The notes beneath the pieces are model-generated. The model saw nothing but the letters and a program-made list of their open reading frames with translations. It was not told the origin of the DNA and made no database searches. From positions 1-64,000 of the forward strand of contig DURM01000052.1 of NCBI GenBank assembly GCA_012837335.1: a DNA stretch of 64,000 nt, read 5' to 3'. Shown here one piece after another: positions 15,173 through 23,225 of this stretch (its first letter is position 1; every line of letters starts with the position of its first letter). This DNA is from Bacillota bacterium (GTDB taxonomy: Bacteria; Bacillota; Limnochordia; Darwinibacteriales; DTU012). The position numbers were made by a program, and so were the translations under genes.

Positions 15173-16030
15173 ATGGAGCTGGATGCATTAATTGTTCAGC
15201 TGAAGCAGATGGAGCGCAGACCGGTAATCGGACTGGCACTTGCAGGCGGGAGCGCTTATGGTATTGCCCACATAGGGGTGCTTCGCTATCTTGAGGAAAT
15301 CGGGATGCCCATCGATGTAGTTGCAGGGACTTCGGCAGGATCGGCAGCCGGAGCAGTTTGGCTCAGCGGGATAACTAGTAATAAGATGTACGAGATAGTC
15401 AAGTCAACCGACTGGTGGTTTTTGGCAAAACCGGTCGCTTTCAAAAGTGGACTAATGAGTTCAGAAGGTATCGAGAAGTGGATTGTTCGCTTAATTGGAG
15501 ATATCGATTTTGCGGAACTAAAACGGCCATTCGCTGCAGTTGCTACAGACTTTTCCACTGGAGAGCTGGTAGTACTCCGGGAAGGTTCGGTAGCAAGGGC
15601 TGTGCGCATCAGCTGTAATCTTCCAGCGATCTACCAGCCCGTAGAGCACAATGGTCGGCTTCTGGTTGATGGAGGGCTTGTCCAGAATCTGCCAGCAGAG
15701 GTCTGCCGCTCCTTGGGAGCAGAGTATATTATCGGGGTAGATCTGCATTCGAATTTAGAAAGCCAACGACCGCGGACTGTGATGCTGTCCTTAATTCACG
15801 CCGGCAATATTCTCCAGCGCCAGAATGAGCTGGCTCAACTGCGTTTGGTGGATGTTGCTATCCAGCCTCACCTTGGCAGACTCAGCCCAATGAATTTTCG
15901 CGCGGTTGACAGGTATGTCGAATCCGGATATGAGGCAGCGAAGGCAGCAGCCGATCAGTTAGCAAAAATGACTTCCGAGATCCTGAGGGAAAATGGCGCA
16001 GTTAAGCAGCCCAATGTAAATTCCACTTAA
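15173..16030 (+). CDS. Patatin-like phospholipase family protein
   Basis: A 285-residue bacterial patatin of the RssA/YlbK type. Visible motifs are the oxyanion-hole loop LAGGSAYGIAHIGVL, the nucleophile elbow GTSAG (catalytic Ser) and the DGG of LVDGGLVQN (catalytic Asp), giving a Ser-Asp dyad acyl hydrolase. No signal peptide or membrane segment is seen, so it is cytosolic or peripherally bound to membrane. The ATG follows GAAGGGAAA. It is monocistronic between divergent and convergent neighbours. The substrate (phospholipid or other acyl ester) cannot be read from sequence. Confidence 0.9.
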   Translation: MELDALIVQLKQMERRPVIGLALAGGSAYGIAHIGVLRYLEEIGMPIDVVAGTSAGSAAGAVWLSGITSNKMYEIVKSTDWWFLAKPVAFKSGLMSSEGIEKWIVRLIGDIDFAELKRPFAAVATDFSTGELVVLREGSVARAVRISCNLPAIYQPVEHNGRLLVDGGLVQNLPAEVCRSLGAEYIIGVDLHSNLESQRPRTVMLSLIHAGNILQRQNELAQLRLVDVAIQPHLGRLSPMNFRAVDRYVESGYEAAKAAADQLAKMTSEILRENGAVKQPNVNST

Positions 16031-16065
16031 TGTAAAATATTTTATATAACATTAACAGGGCTGCT
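16005..16065. terminator. Nested convergent hairpin between the patatin-like gene and nrdG
   Basis: Outer arms AGCAGCCC (16005-16012) and GGGCTGCT (16058-16065) pair perfectly and enclose an inner AT-rich stem TTAATGT/ACATTAA (16027-16033, 16049-16055). The outer arms lie in the final codons of the two convergent genes. There is no T-run, so termination efficiency is uncertain. Confidence 0.5.
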
Positions 16066-16553
16066 CATTCGCACAGAATGATTTGGCTGCTTTTTAGGGA
16101 AGCTTGGACATCAATAATTCTCTGATTGCTGGAACCGCGGAAACGCAGGCTGATGTCTTTATATTTTTGAATAAATCGGCCGTCTACTAAAACATCGAGC
16201 TGTTCTAGCAGGCGAAATTTATCTGGTGAATTAACCAAATGTTCGTAGGTATATCCGGTGTAGCACCAAATTGACAGACCTTTTTCGCGGCACCTAACAG
16301 CCAATTCGGTAAATGCATCTACCTGCTCAAACGGGTCACCGCCGGAAAAAGTTATTCCCGAGCTCTGGTACCGCTCAATCATATCCATGACTTGATTTAC
16401 AGTCATAATCCGATTTTCTGTGAATGCTTGAAGTTCTTGGTTAAAGCATCCGGGGCAGCCGTGCAGACAGCCCTGGGCAAAAACCACAAAGCGAATACCT
16501 GGTCCGTCAACGACCGACTCAGGAATAATCCCGCCGAGATTTAATTCCGCCAC
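16065..16553 (-). CDS. nrdG: Anaerobic ribonucleotide reductase activating protein (radical SAM)
   Basis: NrdG uses a 4Fe-4S cluster and S-adenosylmethionine to make the glycyl radical on NrdD. The cluster ligands are in CLHGCPGC (C-x3-C-x2-C), followed by the SAM-binding TFSGGDPFEQ and WCYTGYTYE. The family opens with a strand such as LNLGGIIPESVVDGPG, so only a short leader is expected. GTG 16553 is nine bases after GAGG and 32 bases from the -10 box, while the long upstream frame would begin inside the promoter; ATG 16562 is a second choice but abuts GAGG. Its partner nrdD lies 6.7 kb away on the same strand instead of beside it. Confidence 0.93.
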   Translation of the reverse strand: MAELNLGGIIPESVVDGPGIRFVVFAQGCLHGCPGCFNQELQAFTENRIMTVNQVMDMIERYQSSGITFSGGDPFEQVDAFTELAVRCREKGLSIWCYTGYTYEHLVNSPDKFRLLEQLDVLVDGRFIQKYKDISLRFRGSSNQRIIDVQASLKSSQIILCE

Positions 16554-16584
16554 TGCAATCATCCTCACTTGTATATTTGAGATT

Positions 16585-16613
16585 ATTATACAGACCGGCG
16601 CTTTCTTTGGCAA
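16585..16613 (-). promoter_or_regulatory. Sigma-A promoter of nrdG
   Basis: On the reverse strand TTGCCA (16613-16608), a 17-bp spacer and TATAAT (16590-16585). I see no NrdR-like box here, in contrast to nrdD. Confidence 0.7.
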
Positions 16614-16920
16614 CTAGAGGGCTGAGTTGGGCAGAGAAGATTTCCTGGGTGCAGTAAAAAAGTTGTTTTTTCGGGAAGGGAATTCACGACAAATGGTTAA
16701 TTATATATTGCAGAGATATTAATCGGATTGTGGCATAACTCAGCAGCAAAGGAGGTAAGGAATACCGCGCATTGAATCAGCATCAGCATCAGCAACAGCA
16801 GATATATCTTAAGTATAATTATTAAATATAAGAGGGTTTGTTTGCATCGGTGTTTAATTAATACTTATCCGACTTTGATTAGCTTTGGTTACTGGGATGA
16901 GAAAGGAGATTATCTCGAAA
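16614..16920 (+). other. Intergenic region upstream of the sugar importer
   Basis: About 300 bases between the nrdG promoter and the solute-binding protein gene. It holds AAAGGAGGTAAGGA at 16748-16761, a short Gln/His-coding CAGCAT repeat at 16777-16794 within a possible leader frame, a TATAAT at 16814-16819 without a good -35 box, and AT-rich sequence. I see no catabolite (cre) operator or riboswitch that I can support. Confidence 0.5.
16772..16825 (+). CDS. Possible Gln/His-rich leader peptide
   Basis: A TTG frame of 17 codons (MNQHQHQQQQIYLKYNY), ten bases downstream of TAAGGA within AAAGGAGGTAAGGA, ends about 95 bases before the solute-binding protein gene. The good ribosome-binding site argues it could be translated; the length and repeat-like composition argue for chance. 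No attenuator hairpin is obvious after it. Confidence 0.25.
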   Translation: MNQHQHQQQQIYLKYNY

Positions 16921-19900
16921 ATGTGGGAAAACGGAAACAGAAAAACTGCAATTCTTACTACTGTTCTTCTTGCTTCAGCTTTAATTATTGGCCTTATTGG
17001 TTTACCACAATTAGCTTGGGCACAAGATGCAGTAGTTACAGAGCAGACAGCAGCAAATGACGAAAATGCTCTATTAGAAAACGAAGCAGCGGATGCGGCT
17101 TCTGCAACCGCACAGCTTACAGCGTACAGGCGTGCGATCAGCTATCCGGAATACTTGGATCAGTTTCCGGAAATTGTCCGGCCGGATAAAGAAATTATTT
17201 TGTCGGCAGTAAATATTGTTGACACAACAGCTGATATTAAGATCCTTCATGATTATGAAGGCATGCCGGGATTATCCGTTCAGATAGGTGAACGGGGATA
17301 TGTAGAATGGCAGGTAGAAGTTGAAGAAGCCGGGTTCTACAATCTCGAAGTTTTATATTATCCTGTGTTAGGCCGCAGCGCAGCGATCCAAAGAGCTGTA
17401 GAAATTAACGGAACCAGACCTTTCTCTGAAGCGAGCTATTTAGTACTGCCGAGAACATGGGGCGACGAGGGACCAATTGAATCAGACATCTACGGTAACC
17501 ACTTAAGACCGAGACAGGTCGAAAAACCAGTGTGGCGCGCACAAGCTTTGACCGACCCGTCTGGTTATGAAAGTCTTCCATTTTTGTTTTATTTCCAGCA
17601 AGGGACTAATACTATTAGATTGGATGCTGTATCTGAAAGCGTAGTAATCCATTCGCTAAGATTGTATCAGCACGAAGCGCCTCGTCCATACGCTGAGGTG
17701 AGAGCCGAATACGATCGACTGGGTTATCAACCGGCAACCGATGTGTTTAAGAAAATCCAGGGCGAAGAAGCATTGTATCGTTCGAGCCCGACAATTATGC
17801 CACAGCACGATATGGGTGATCCGACTCTCGAGCCATACCATCCAGCAGAAATCCGTCTCAACTCAATTGGCGGGACCGGCTGGAAAACAGTTGGAGATTG
17901 GGCAACTTGGGAGTTTGAAGTTCCCGAAACCGGACTCTATAAGATTGTTATTAAAGGTAAGCAGGATCAGCGTCGGGGAATTTATACCTCTAGACGGATG
18001 CTGATTGACGGCAAAGTGCCATTTTTAGAAGCTAATGCCCTACGGTTCCCATTTGACAACCGCTACAATAATGTTACACCGACTACCGCAGACGGAGATA
18101 CAGCGCTGGTTTATTTAGAAGCCGGCAAACACACGCTGACTCTGGAAGCTGTTTTAGGAGATTCAGCTGAGATTCTCCGCAGAACCGAAAATGCGATTTA
18201 TGATCTGAACACAATTTACCGCCGGATTATCATGATCACATCCGGACAACCTGACCCGCTCCGCAGTTATGAGTTGGATAAGAGAATTCCGGGCTTAATT
18301 GATGCCCTGAGGGAGCAGGCCGAGGTATTAAGTGAGATTGCTAACGAATTTGAAGAGTACACCGGTCAAAAAGGTGGACACATTGCGGTGCTGACCTCCT
18401 TTGCTAGACTGCTGAATGATATGGCAAATAGACCGTATGCAATCCCCAGTCTGATTGGAGAATACCGCGACAACGTGGGTGCACTTGGAACCTGGATGAA
18501 CCAAACAATGGAACAACCAGTGCAGATCGACTACATCATTGTGGCTTCACCGGATAAAGAGATTCCTAAGGCGCAGCCGACTACGATTCAAACAATCGGT
18601 CATGAGATTAAGGCTTTTCTGTCTTCCTTCACCTATGATTACACTCGTGTTGGTGACAGAGGAGAGCTGGGTGATGTAGATGAAGTATTGCGGGTATGGA
18701 TTGGATCCGGACGCGACCAGGCCCAAGTCCTGAAGCAGATGATTGAAGACAGCTTTACACCTGCAACTGGTATTCCGGTGGATTTAGAGCTGATTCAAAG
18801 CATGGATTCGCTGCTAATTCCATCAATTATTGCAGGAACACATCCGGATGTTGCTCTGGGAGCTTCCAACATGGACTTGGCATTCCGGAAGGCATTGGCT
18901 GACCTAACCCAGTTTGATGACTTCGAAGAAATTGCCCAGAGATTTATGAAGAGTGCGTTTGTACCCTTTAGATTTAGAGATAAAGTATTTGCTCTGCCTG
19001 AGGTACAGGGCTTCCCGATGATGTTCTATCGGAAAGACGTTCTGGCGGAGATGGGACTTGAAGTTCCTCAAACCTGGGATGATGTTTATGCTATCATTCC
19101 TGAACTGCAGAAAGAGAACATGGATTTCGGTCTCAGACCGAACATGAGCACTTACCAAATGTTCCTGTATCAGCAGGGAGTGCCTCTGTTCAAAGAAGAC
19201 GTAATTATGACCAATCTGGATTCTGAGATTGCAGTTCAAACCTTTAAAGAGTTAACTAACCTGTATACACTGCACAATATGCTCCTTGACTATAACGAGG
19301 CAAACCGATTCCGTACAGGTGAAATGCCGATCTTGATTGCGAACTATGGACTCTATAATACTTTAGCAGTATTTGCTCCGGAGCTTCGCGGAGAATGGGG
19401 CATGACCATGGTTCCGGGAACCCTCATGGAGGACGGCACCATTAATCGAACTGTTCCTGTTGCGGGAACAGCAGTTGCTCCAGGAGCAGTTGCGGTACCG
19501 GCAGGAACTTCCGGTGCGGTTATTCTCGAAGGTTCTACTAAGAAGGATTGGGCATGGGAATTCTTGAAGTGGTGGACATCGGCAGAAGTTCAAGCCCGCT
19601 TTGGACGTGAGATGGAGAGCTTGATGGGGGCAGCAGCTCGCTATGCTACTGCAAACGTTGAAGCCCTGACCATGCTGCCGTGGAACGTTGAAGACCGGGA
19701 TGTGCTCCTTGAACAGTGGAGCTGGGTAGAAGGAGTTCCAGCTGTACTCGGTGGATACTACGTAAACCGTCAGTTCGACTGGCTGTTCCGTGCAGTTGTA
19801 ATTAACAACGAGCCGCTGCGTGAATCGATATTGGAGTACGACCGCGCTATCAACGAAGAAATTGCCCGTAAGCGTGATGAGTTCGGTCTGGAGGTTGACT

Positions 19901-19980
19901 ACAACAACTTGAGTCAGGAATTGAAGGATCTGTACTGGAGTCATTACACTCACTTATATAGATTAGAGGATGAACAATAA
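16921..19980 (+). CDS. Very large ABC-importer solute-binding protein with N-terminal binding-module-like domains
   Basis: This 1,019-residue secreted protein is more than twice the usual length of sugar-binding proteins. After a signal peptide (about 1-35, ending LAWA) come two beta-sandwich regions resembling carbohydrate-binding or galactose-binding-like modules (about 75-245 and 285-425; segments such as YVEWQVEVEEAGFYNLEV and WATWEFEVPETGLYKIVI). A helical linker (430-570) precedes a MalE-like solute-binding domain (585-1000; VLRVWIGSGRDQ, GTHPDVAL, PEVQGFPMMFYRKD, WAWEFLKWWTS). It lacks a lipobox Cys. It should deliver an oligosaccharide to the two permeases downstream. ATG 16921 follows AAAGGAG; earlier in-frame codons lie upstream of that site. 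Confidence 0.88.
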   Translation: MWENGNRKTAILTTVLLASALIIGLIGLPQLAWAQDAVVTEQTAANDENALLENEAADAASATAQLTAYRRAISYPEYLDQFPEIVRPDKEIILSAVNIVDTTADIKILHDYEGMPGLSVQIGERGYVEWQVEVEEAGFYNLEVLYYPVLGRSAAIQRAVEINGTRPFSEASYLVLPRTWGDEGPIESDIYGNHLRPRQVEKPVWRAQALTDPSGYESLPFLFYFQQGTNTIRLDAVSESVVIHSLRLYQHEAPRPYAEVRAEYDRLGYQPATDVFKKIQGEEALYRSSPTIMPQHDMGDPTLEPYHPAEIRLNSIGGTGWKTVGDWATWEFEVPETGLYKIVIKGKQDQRRGIYTSRRMLIDGKVPFLEANALRFPFDNRYNNVTPTTADGDTALVYLEAGKHTLTLEAVLGDSAEILRRTENAIYDLNTIYRRIIMITSGQPDPLRSYELDKRIPGLIDALREQAEVLSEIANEFEEYTGQKGGHIAVLTSFARLLNDMANRPYAIPSLIGEYRDNVGALGTWMNQTMEQPVQIDYIIVASPDKEIPKAQPTTIQTIGHEIKAFLSSFTYDYTRVGDRGELGDVDEVLRVWIGSGRDQAQVLKQMIEDSFTPATGIPVDLELIQSMDSLLIPSIIAGTHPDVALGASNMDLAFRKALADLTQFDDFEEIAQRFMKSAFVPFRFRDKVFALPEVQGFPMMFYRKDVLAEMGLEVPQTWDDVYAIIPELQKENMDFGLRPNMSTYQMFLYQQGVPLFKEDVIMTNLDSEIAVQTFKELTNLYTLHNMLLDYNEANRFRTGEMPILIANYGLYNTLAVFAPELRGEWGMTMVPGTLMEDGTINRTVPVAGTAVAPGAVAVPAGTSGAVILEGSTKKDWAWEFLKWWTSAEVQARFGREMESLMGAAARYATANVEALTMLPWNVEDRDVLLEQWSWVEGVPAVLGGYYVNRQFDWLFRAVVINNEPLRESILEYDRAINEEIARKRDEFGLEVDYNNLSQELKDLYWSHYTHLYRLEDEQ

Positions 19981-19994
19981 TAGCAGCAATCAGT

Positions 19995-20026
19995 AATTCC
20001 ACCGCAGGGAAACCTGCGGTGGAATT
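19995..20026 (+). other. Strong intergenic hairpin between solute-binding protein and permease genes
   Basis: A perfect 14-bp stem (AATTCCACCGCAGG / CCTGCGGTGGAATT) capped by a GAAA tetraloop, with no T-run after it. Similar stem-loops after malE-type genes protect the 3' end of the binding-protein message and lower downstream permease expression. That role is inferred here from position and stability. Confidence 0.75.
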
Positions 20027-20061
20027 GCGGCAAAATATTTCCAGGATTGGAGGGACTCATT

Positions 20062-21006
20062 GTGAGTTCTGTAGTTTCTCGTAAACAAGCGATCCGTCCA
20101 GGGGTAGAGCGTAAAGAAGGTCTTTGGACACGTATGAAAAAAAGCAAGGTTTCATACCTATTCTTAGCACCATTTATCCTTTTGTTCACAGTCTTTACAG
20201 TATTTCCGGTGCTCTTATCCATTATCCTCAGCTTTACGTATTTTAATATGTTAGAGTTCCCGACTTGGATCGGATGGACCAATTATATTCGCCTCTTCTT
20301 AGCGGACGAAGTGTTCTTAATCGCAGTGAAGAATACGCTGCTTTTTGCAGTGATTACCGGCCCGGTCAGCTACATGATGTGCTTCCTCTTTGCTTGGTTC
20401 ATTAACGAACTGCAGCCAAAGGTACGCGCATTTATGACCTTGTTATTCTATGCACCTTCAATTTCCGGTAACGTATATGTTGTGTGGCTGTGGCTCTTTA
20501 GTGGTGATACCTACGGCTATATCAACGCCCATTTGTTAAATCTAGGTATTATCGATAGGCCAATCCAGTGGCTCGTTGACCCAACTTGGATGATGCCGAT
20601 TGTAATTGTTGTGTCGCTGTGGATGAGTTTAGGTACTACATTCCTGGTCTTTATTGCCGGTCTCCAGGGTATCAGCCCGTCTTTATACGAAGCGGGAGCT
20701 ATCGATGGCATTAGGAACAGATGGCAGGAATTATGGTATCTGACTCTGCCAACCATGCGCGATTATTTAATGTTTGGTGCTATTATGTCGATTACGGGAG
20801 CATTTAACGCTGCCGGCCAGATTCAAGCGCTAACCGGACCGACTCCCACAGACTATGCAACCTGGACGGTTATGCAGCACTTGCTCGACTACGGTAATGT
20901 GCGTTACGAAATGGGATACGCATCTGCAATATCGGTAGTATTGTTCTTAGTCATGGTAGGCAGCCAGAGATTAGTACAGCGGATGCTCAATAAGGTCGGG
21001 TCTTAG
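20062..21006 (+). CDS. Carbohydrate ABC transporter permease, MalF type
   Basis: A 314-residue inner-membrane permease with six transmembrane segments and the cytoplasmic EAA loop (EAGAIDGIRNRWQELWYLTLP) that docks the ATPase. It is the first of two permease subunits in a CUT1-type sugar importer, working with the large binding protein upstream. GTG 20062 is chosen because TTGGAGGGA precedes it by a normal distance; the in-frame TTG 20047 is within that site. No ATPase gene lies nearby, so a shared MsiK/MalK-like ATPase elsewhere is expected. Confidence 0.92.
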   Translation: MSSVVSRKQAIRPGVERKEGLWTRMKKSKVSYLFLAPFILLFTVFTVFPVLLSIILSFTYFNMLEFPTWIGWTNYIRLFLADEVFLIAVKNTLLFAVITGPVSYMMCFLFAWFINELQPKVRAFMTLLFYAPSISGNVYVVWLWLFSGDTYGYINAHLLNLGIIDRPIQWLVDPTWMMPIVIVVSLWMSLGTTFLVFIAGLQGISPSLYEAGAIDGIRNRWQELWYLTLPTMRDYLMFGAIMSITGAFNAAGQIQALTGPTPTDYATWTVMQHLLDYGNVRYEMGYASAISVVLFLVMVGSQRLVQRMLNKVGS

Positions 21007-21017
21007 GAGGGATTGCG

Positions 21018-21884
21018 GTGGCTATAAAAATTAGAAAAAAACGGTTGTCTCGTTCAACAGGCGGAGATTTAGTCATATTTTTCTTTCTAGCACTGGGAGC
21101 GGCTTTCATGGCCATGCCGATGGTGTACACCATCAGTCAGGCATTTAAGCCCTTAAACGAACTGTGGCTGTTCCCACCCCAGTTCTTCGTTAGGAATCCT
21201 ACCATGGATAACTTTAACGATTTGCTGGTTTTGATGGGGAAATCATGGGTTCCGATCACCAGATATCTGTTTAACTCATTGTTTATCGTTATTGTAGGTA
21301 TGCTTGGAAACGTGATTACCGGTTCATTGGCGGCTTACGCCCTGTCAAAACATGTCTTCCCAGGTAGGAATTTAATTAACCAGGTTATCGTATTATCTTT
21401 GATGTTTTCACCGGCAGTAACCTCGATTCCTAACTATTTAACCATTTCTTGGTTAGGATGGGTTAACACGTATTGGTCAGTCATCGTGCCGCAGTGGCAG
21501 TGGACATTGGGATTGTACCTGATGCGGAACTTTATAGGAGCAATGGTTCACGACTCGCTGCTGGAGGCTGCCCGAATTGACGGCGCCAGTGAGTTTAGAA
21601 TCTACGCTCAGATTGTGATGCCGCTGGTAAAACCGGCATGGTTGACTTTGATTATCTTGGTATTCCAAAACCTCTGGAAAGAAACAGGTTCGCTGTTTAT
21701 TTACGCTGAGGAACTCAAGACTCTGCCTTATGCGCTGAGTCAGGTAGCAGCCGGTGGAATTGCTCGCGCCGGTGTGTCAGCCGCAATCACCCTGGTTATG
21801 ATGGCAGTGCCGATTATCGTATTTGTTATTAACCAGAGTAAAATTGTGGAAACAATGGGTACCTCCGGTATGGGTGGAGAATAG
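21018..21884 (+). CDS. Carbohydrate ABC transporter permease, MalG type
   Basis: A 288-residue permease with six membrane helices and the EAA loop EAARIDGASEFRIYAQIVMPL. It pairs with the MalF-type subunit encoded 11 bases upstream. Translation starts at GTG after GGAGGGATT. The N-terminal segment MAMPMVYTISQAFKPLNELW is typical of MalG-like subunits. Substrate is unknown; an oligosaccharide from plant wall is a guess from the pectinesterase and uronate-like genes in the window. Confidence 0.92.
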   Translation: MAIKIRKKRLSRSTGGDLVIFFFLALGAAFMAMPMVYTISQAFKPLNELWLFPPQFFVRNPTMDNFNDLLVLMGKSWVPITRYLFNSLFIVIVGMLGNVITGSLAAYALSKHVFPGRNLINQVIVLSLMFSPAVTSIPNYLTISWLGWVNTYWSVIVPQWQWTLGLYLMRNFIGAMVHDSLLEAARIDGASEFRIYAQIVMPLVKPAWLTLIILVFQNLWKETGSLFIYAEELKTLPYALSQVAAGGIARAGVSAAITLVMMAVPIIVFVINQSKIVETMGTSGMGGE

Positions 21885-21896
21885 TTTAGAGCATGG

Positions 21897-21931
21897 AAAA
21901 AGCTGTTTGCCATTGGCAAAACAGCTTTTTT
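21897..21931. terminator. Bidirectional terminator after the sugar importer
   Basis: AAAAAGCTGTTT-GCC / GGC-AAAACAGCTTTTTT, a long stem with a 3-base loop and T-run, also suited to the convergent SleB-type gene whose stop lies at its right end. Confidence 0.85.
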
Positions 21932-22658
21932 AGTATTTGAAGAATGTGTGACCATCGATTACAGCGGTTACAGGATGGGAACGCACCCATCGGTCGCGTG
22001 TCTTGGCAGAATTAAAGAACCCTGTAGCACCGTTTGAGGGATCGTTCCCCGCTAATGCCCTAAAGGCAGCTTGATAATCGGTGGGGCGGGGAGGAAGATT
22101 GATGCGGCCGTCCGCGACAGGTGAATACTGATATCTGCCGTTAACCCGCTGATAAACAACGCCGGCTATTGTTGAAGGGTAGCGCTCGCTTTGAACCCGA
22201 TTTAATATCGATGCTGCTACAGCAGTTTTGCCGAGTTCAGATTCACCTTCGGCCTCTGCTCGGGTTATTCTAGCTAAGAGGTCGATTTCTTCCTGACTGA
22301 AGTGAGGATTAATCATAAAATCTTGCTGATTAGCACCTGGTTCAATTTTAACTGCTCCTTTGAACTGCTGTCGATAAGGACCGGAGATTTCAATCGTATG
22401 AACTCCAGCAGGTATATCTTTGACAGCATAACTGCCATTTTGTATCGCTGTTGATTTGTCAGCCACTATTACAGTGCCGCTTTGGAGCGGCTGCCCAGAT
22501 TCGGAGGCGTAAATTCTCCCCGAAAGTGAATTTGACGCTGGGATTGTATTCAAAGTAAAAGTAAGGCTGCTGATCGAAACCGCTGCTGAAGCGAGCGTTG
22601 AGAAGCTGTAGAGCAGCAGTATCACTATCAACAGTCCTTTAGTAAGACTTTTCCGCAT
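21930..22658 (-). CDS. Exported SleB-type cell wall hydrolase with N-terminal Ig-like domain
   Basis: A 242-residue exported protein: signal peptide (MRKSLTKGLLIVILLLY), a carboxypeptidase-regulatory-like beta domain (about 40-115; SGRIYASESGQPLQSGTV) and a C-terminal Hydrolase_2/SleB domain (about 120-242). The catalytic Glu is in RAEAEGE, followed by AVAASILNRV and the closing DGHTFFKY. SleB enzymes are lytic transglycosylases acting on spore cortex or vegetative wall. ATG 22658 is preferred over the upstream codon at 22706 because GAAGGAGGTAATC precedes it. It is monocistronic. A second SleB-like protein with LysM lies at 58.5 kb. Confidence 0.88.
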   Translation of the reverse strand: MRKSLTKGLLIVILLLYSFSTLASAAVSISSLTFTLNTIPASNSLSGRIYASESGQPLQSGTVIVADKSTAIQNGSYAVKDIPAGVHTIEISGPYRQQFKGAVKIEPGANQQDFMINPHFSQEEIDLLARITRAEAEGESELGKTAVAASILNRVQSERYPSTIAGVVYQRVNGRYQYSPVADGRINLPPRPTDYQAAFRALAGNDPSNGATGFFNSAKTRDRWVRSHPVTAVIDGHTFFKY

Positions 22659-22765
22659 TTGATTACCTCCTTCTGCGGCAGATGCCTTGTTACGGTTTCT
22701 TAGCATAACATAGAAATATATTACAAGTCAAAGGTATTTTTAGCTAAAAAGGAGACAGTTAGATA

Positions 22766-22794
22766 TTGCACTTGGATCTGATTTGTGATATATT
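22766..22794 (+). promoter_or_regulatory. Possible sigma-A promoter of the ArsR-type gene
   Basis: TTGCAC, a 17-bp spacer and TATATT, about 115 bases before the start codon. An imperfect operator-like palindrome ATTTG-TG-CAAAT lies at 22879-22890, close to the ribosome-binding site. Confidence 0.4.
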
Positions 22795-22915
22795 TAACAT
22801 AGATAAATTCGAGATAAAGTACACAATTCTAGTAAGCGGATTTTTATAAGATTTCAGTAAACCCCTTTTTTAATATACATTTGTGCAAATAACCACAATC
22901 ACAGGAGAGGTGAAC

Positions 22916-23203
22916 ATGGTTAAGTTAGAAACTACTGCAAAAAGCTTTCATTTATTAGCTGATCCAATCAGACTCAAAATCCTATGTCTTCTGAAGAAGC
23001 AGGAAATGTGTGTTGCTGATTTATGCAGGGAATTGGATCTAAGTCAGCCGAAAGTATCCTATCATTTAAAAATACTGCTCGATGCTGATTTGATTGAACG
23101 GCGGATAGTGGGAACATGGTCTTATTATCATTTATCCACAGACCTAGGTGATTGGTTGAAAAACGAATGTGAAGAATTATTGAAAGAAGCTGCTATTAAC
23201 TAA
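22916..23203 (+). CDS. ArsR/SmtB-family winged-helix regulator
   Basis: A 95-residue repressor with the family winged helix-turn-helix: ADPIRLKILCLL, then the recognition helix SQPKVSYHLKILLDADLIERR and wing WSYYHLS. Cysteines 32 and 37 in MCVADLC match in position two of the three arsenic-binding cysteines of E. coli ArsR (32, 34, 37), while residue 34 is Ala. ATG 22916 follows GGAGAGGTGAA. It stands alone, with no arsenic or metal exporter gene next to it, so it may sense metal, thiol state or something else, and its own upstream palindrome is the only target visible. Confidence 0.85.
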   Translation: MVKLETTAKSFHLLADPIRLKILCLLKKQEMCVADLCRELDLSQPKVSYHLKILLDADLIERRIVGTWSYYHLSTDLGDWLKNECEELLKEAAIN

Positions 23204-23218
23204 TACAATAGCAGCTTC
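23186..23218. terminator. Hairpin at the convergent ends of the ArsR-type gene and nrdD
   Basis: A perfect 12-bp stem (GAAGCTGCTATT / AATAGCAGCTTC) overlapping the last codons of the ArsR-type gene. It lacks a clear T-run, so termination may be partial. Confidence 0.55.
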
Positions 23219-23225
23219 AATATTA

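Noticed and set aside
16777-16794. CAGCAT repeats as a CRISPR or satellite array
   Set aside because: Only two to three copies of a 6-base unit without spacers; better explained as a short codon repeat.
19363-19953. 196-codon reverse-strand open frame inside the solute-binding protein gene
   Set aside because: Lies opposite the conserved MalE-like domain; Cys/Ser-rich low-plausibility translation with no start signals.
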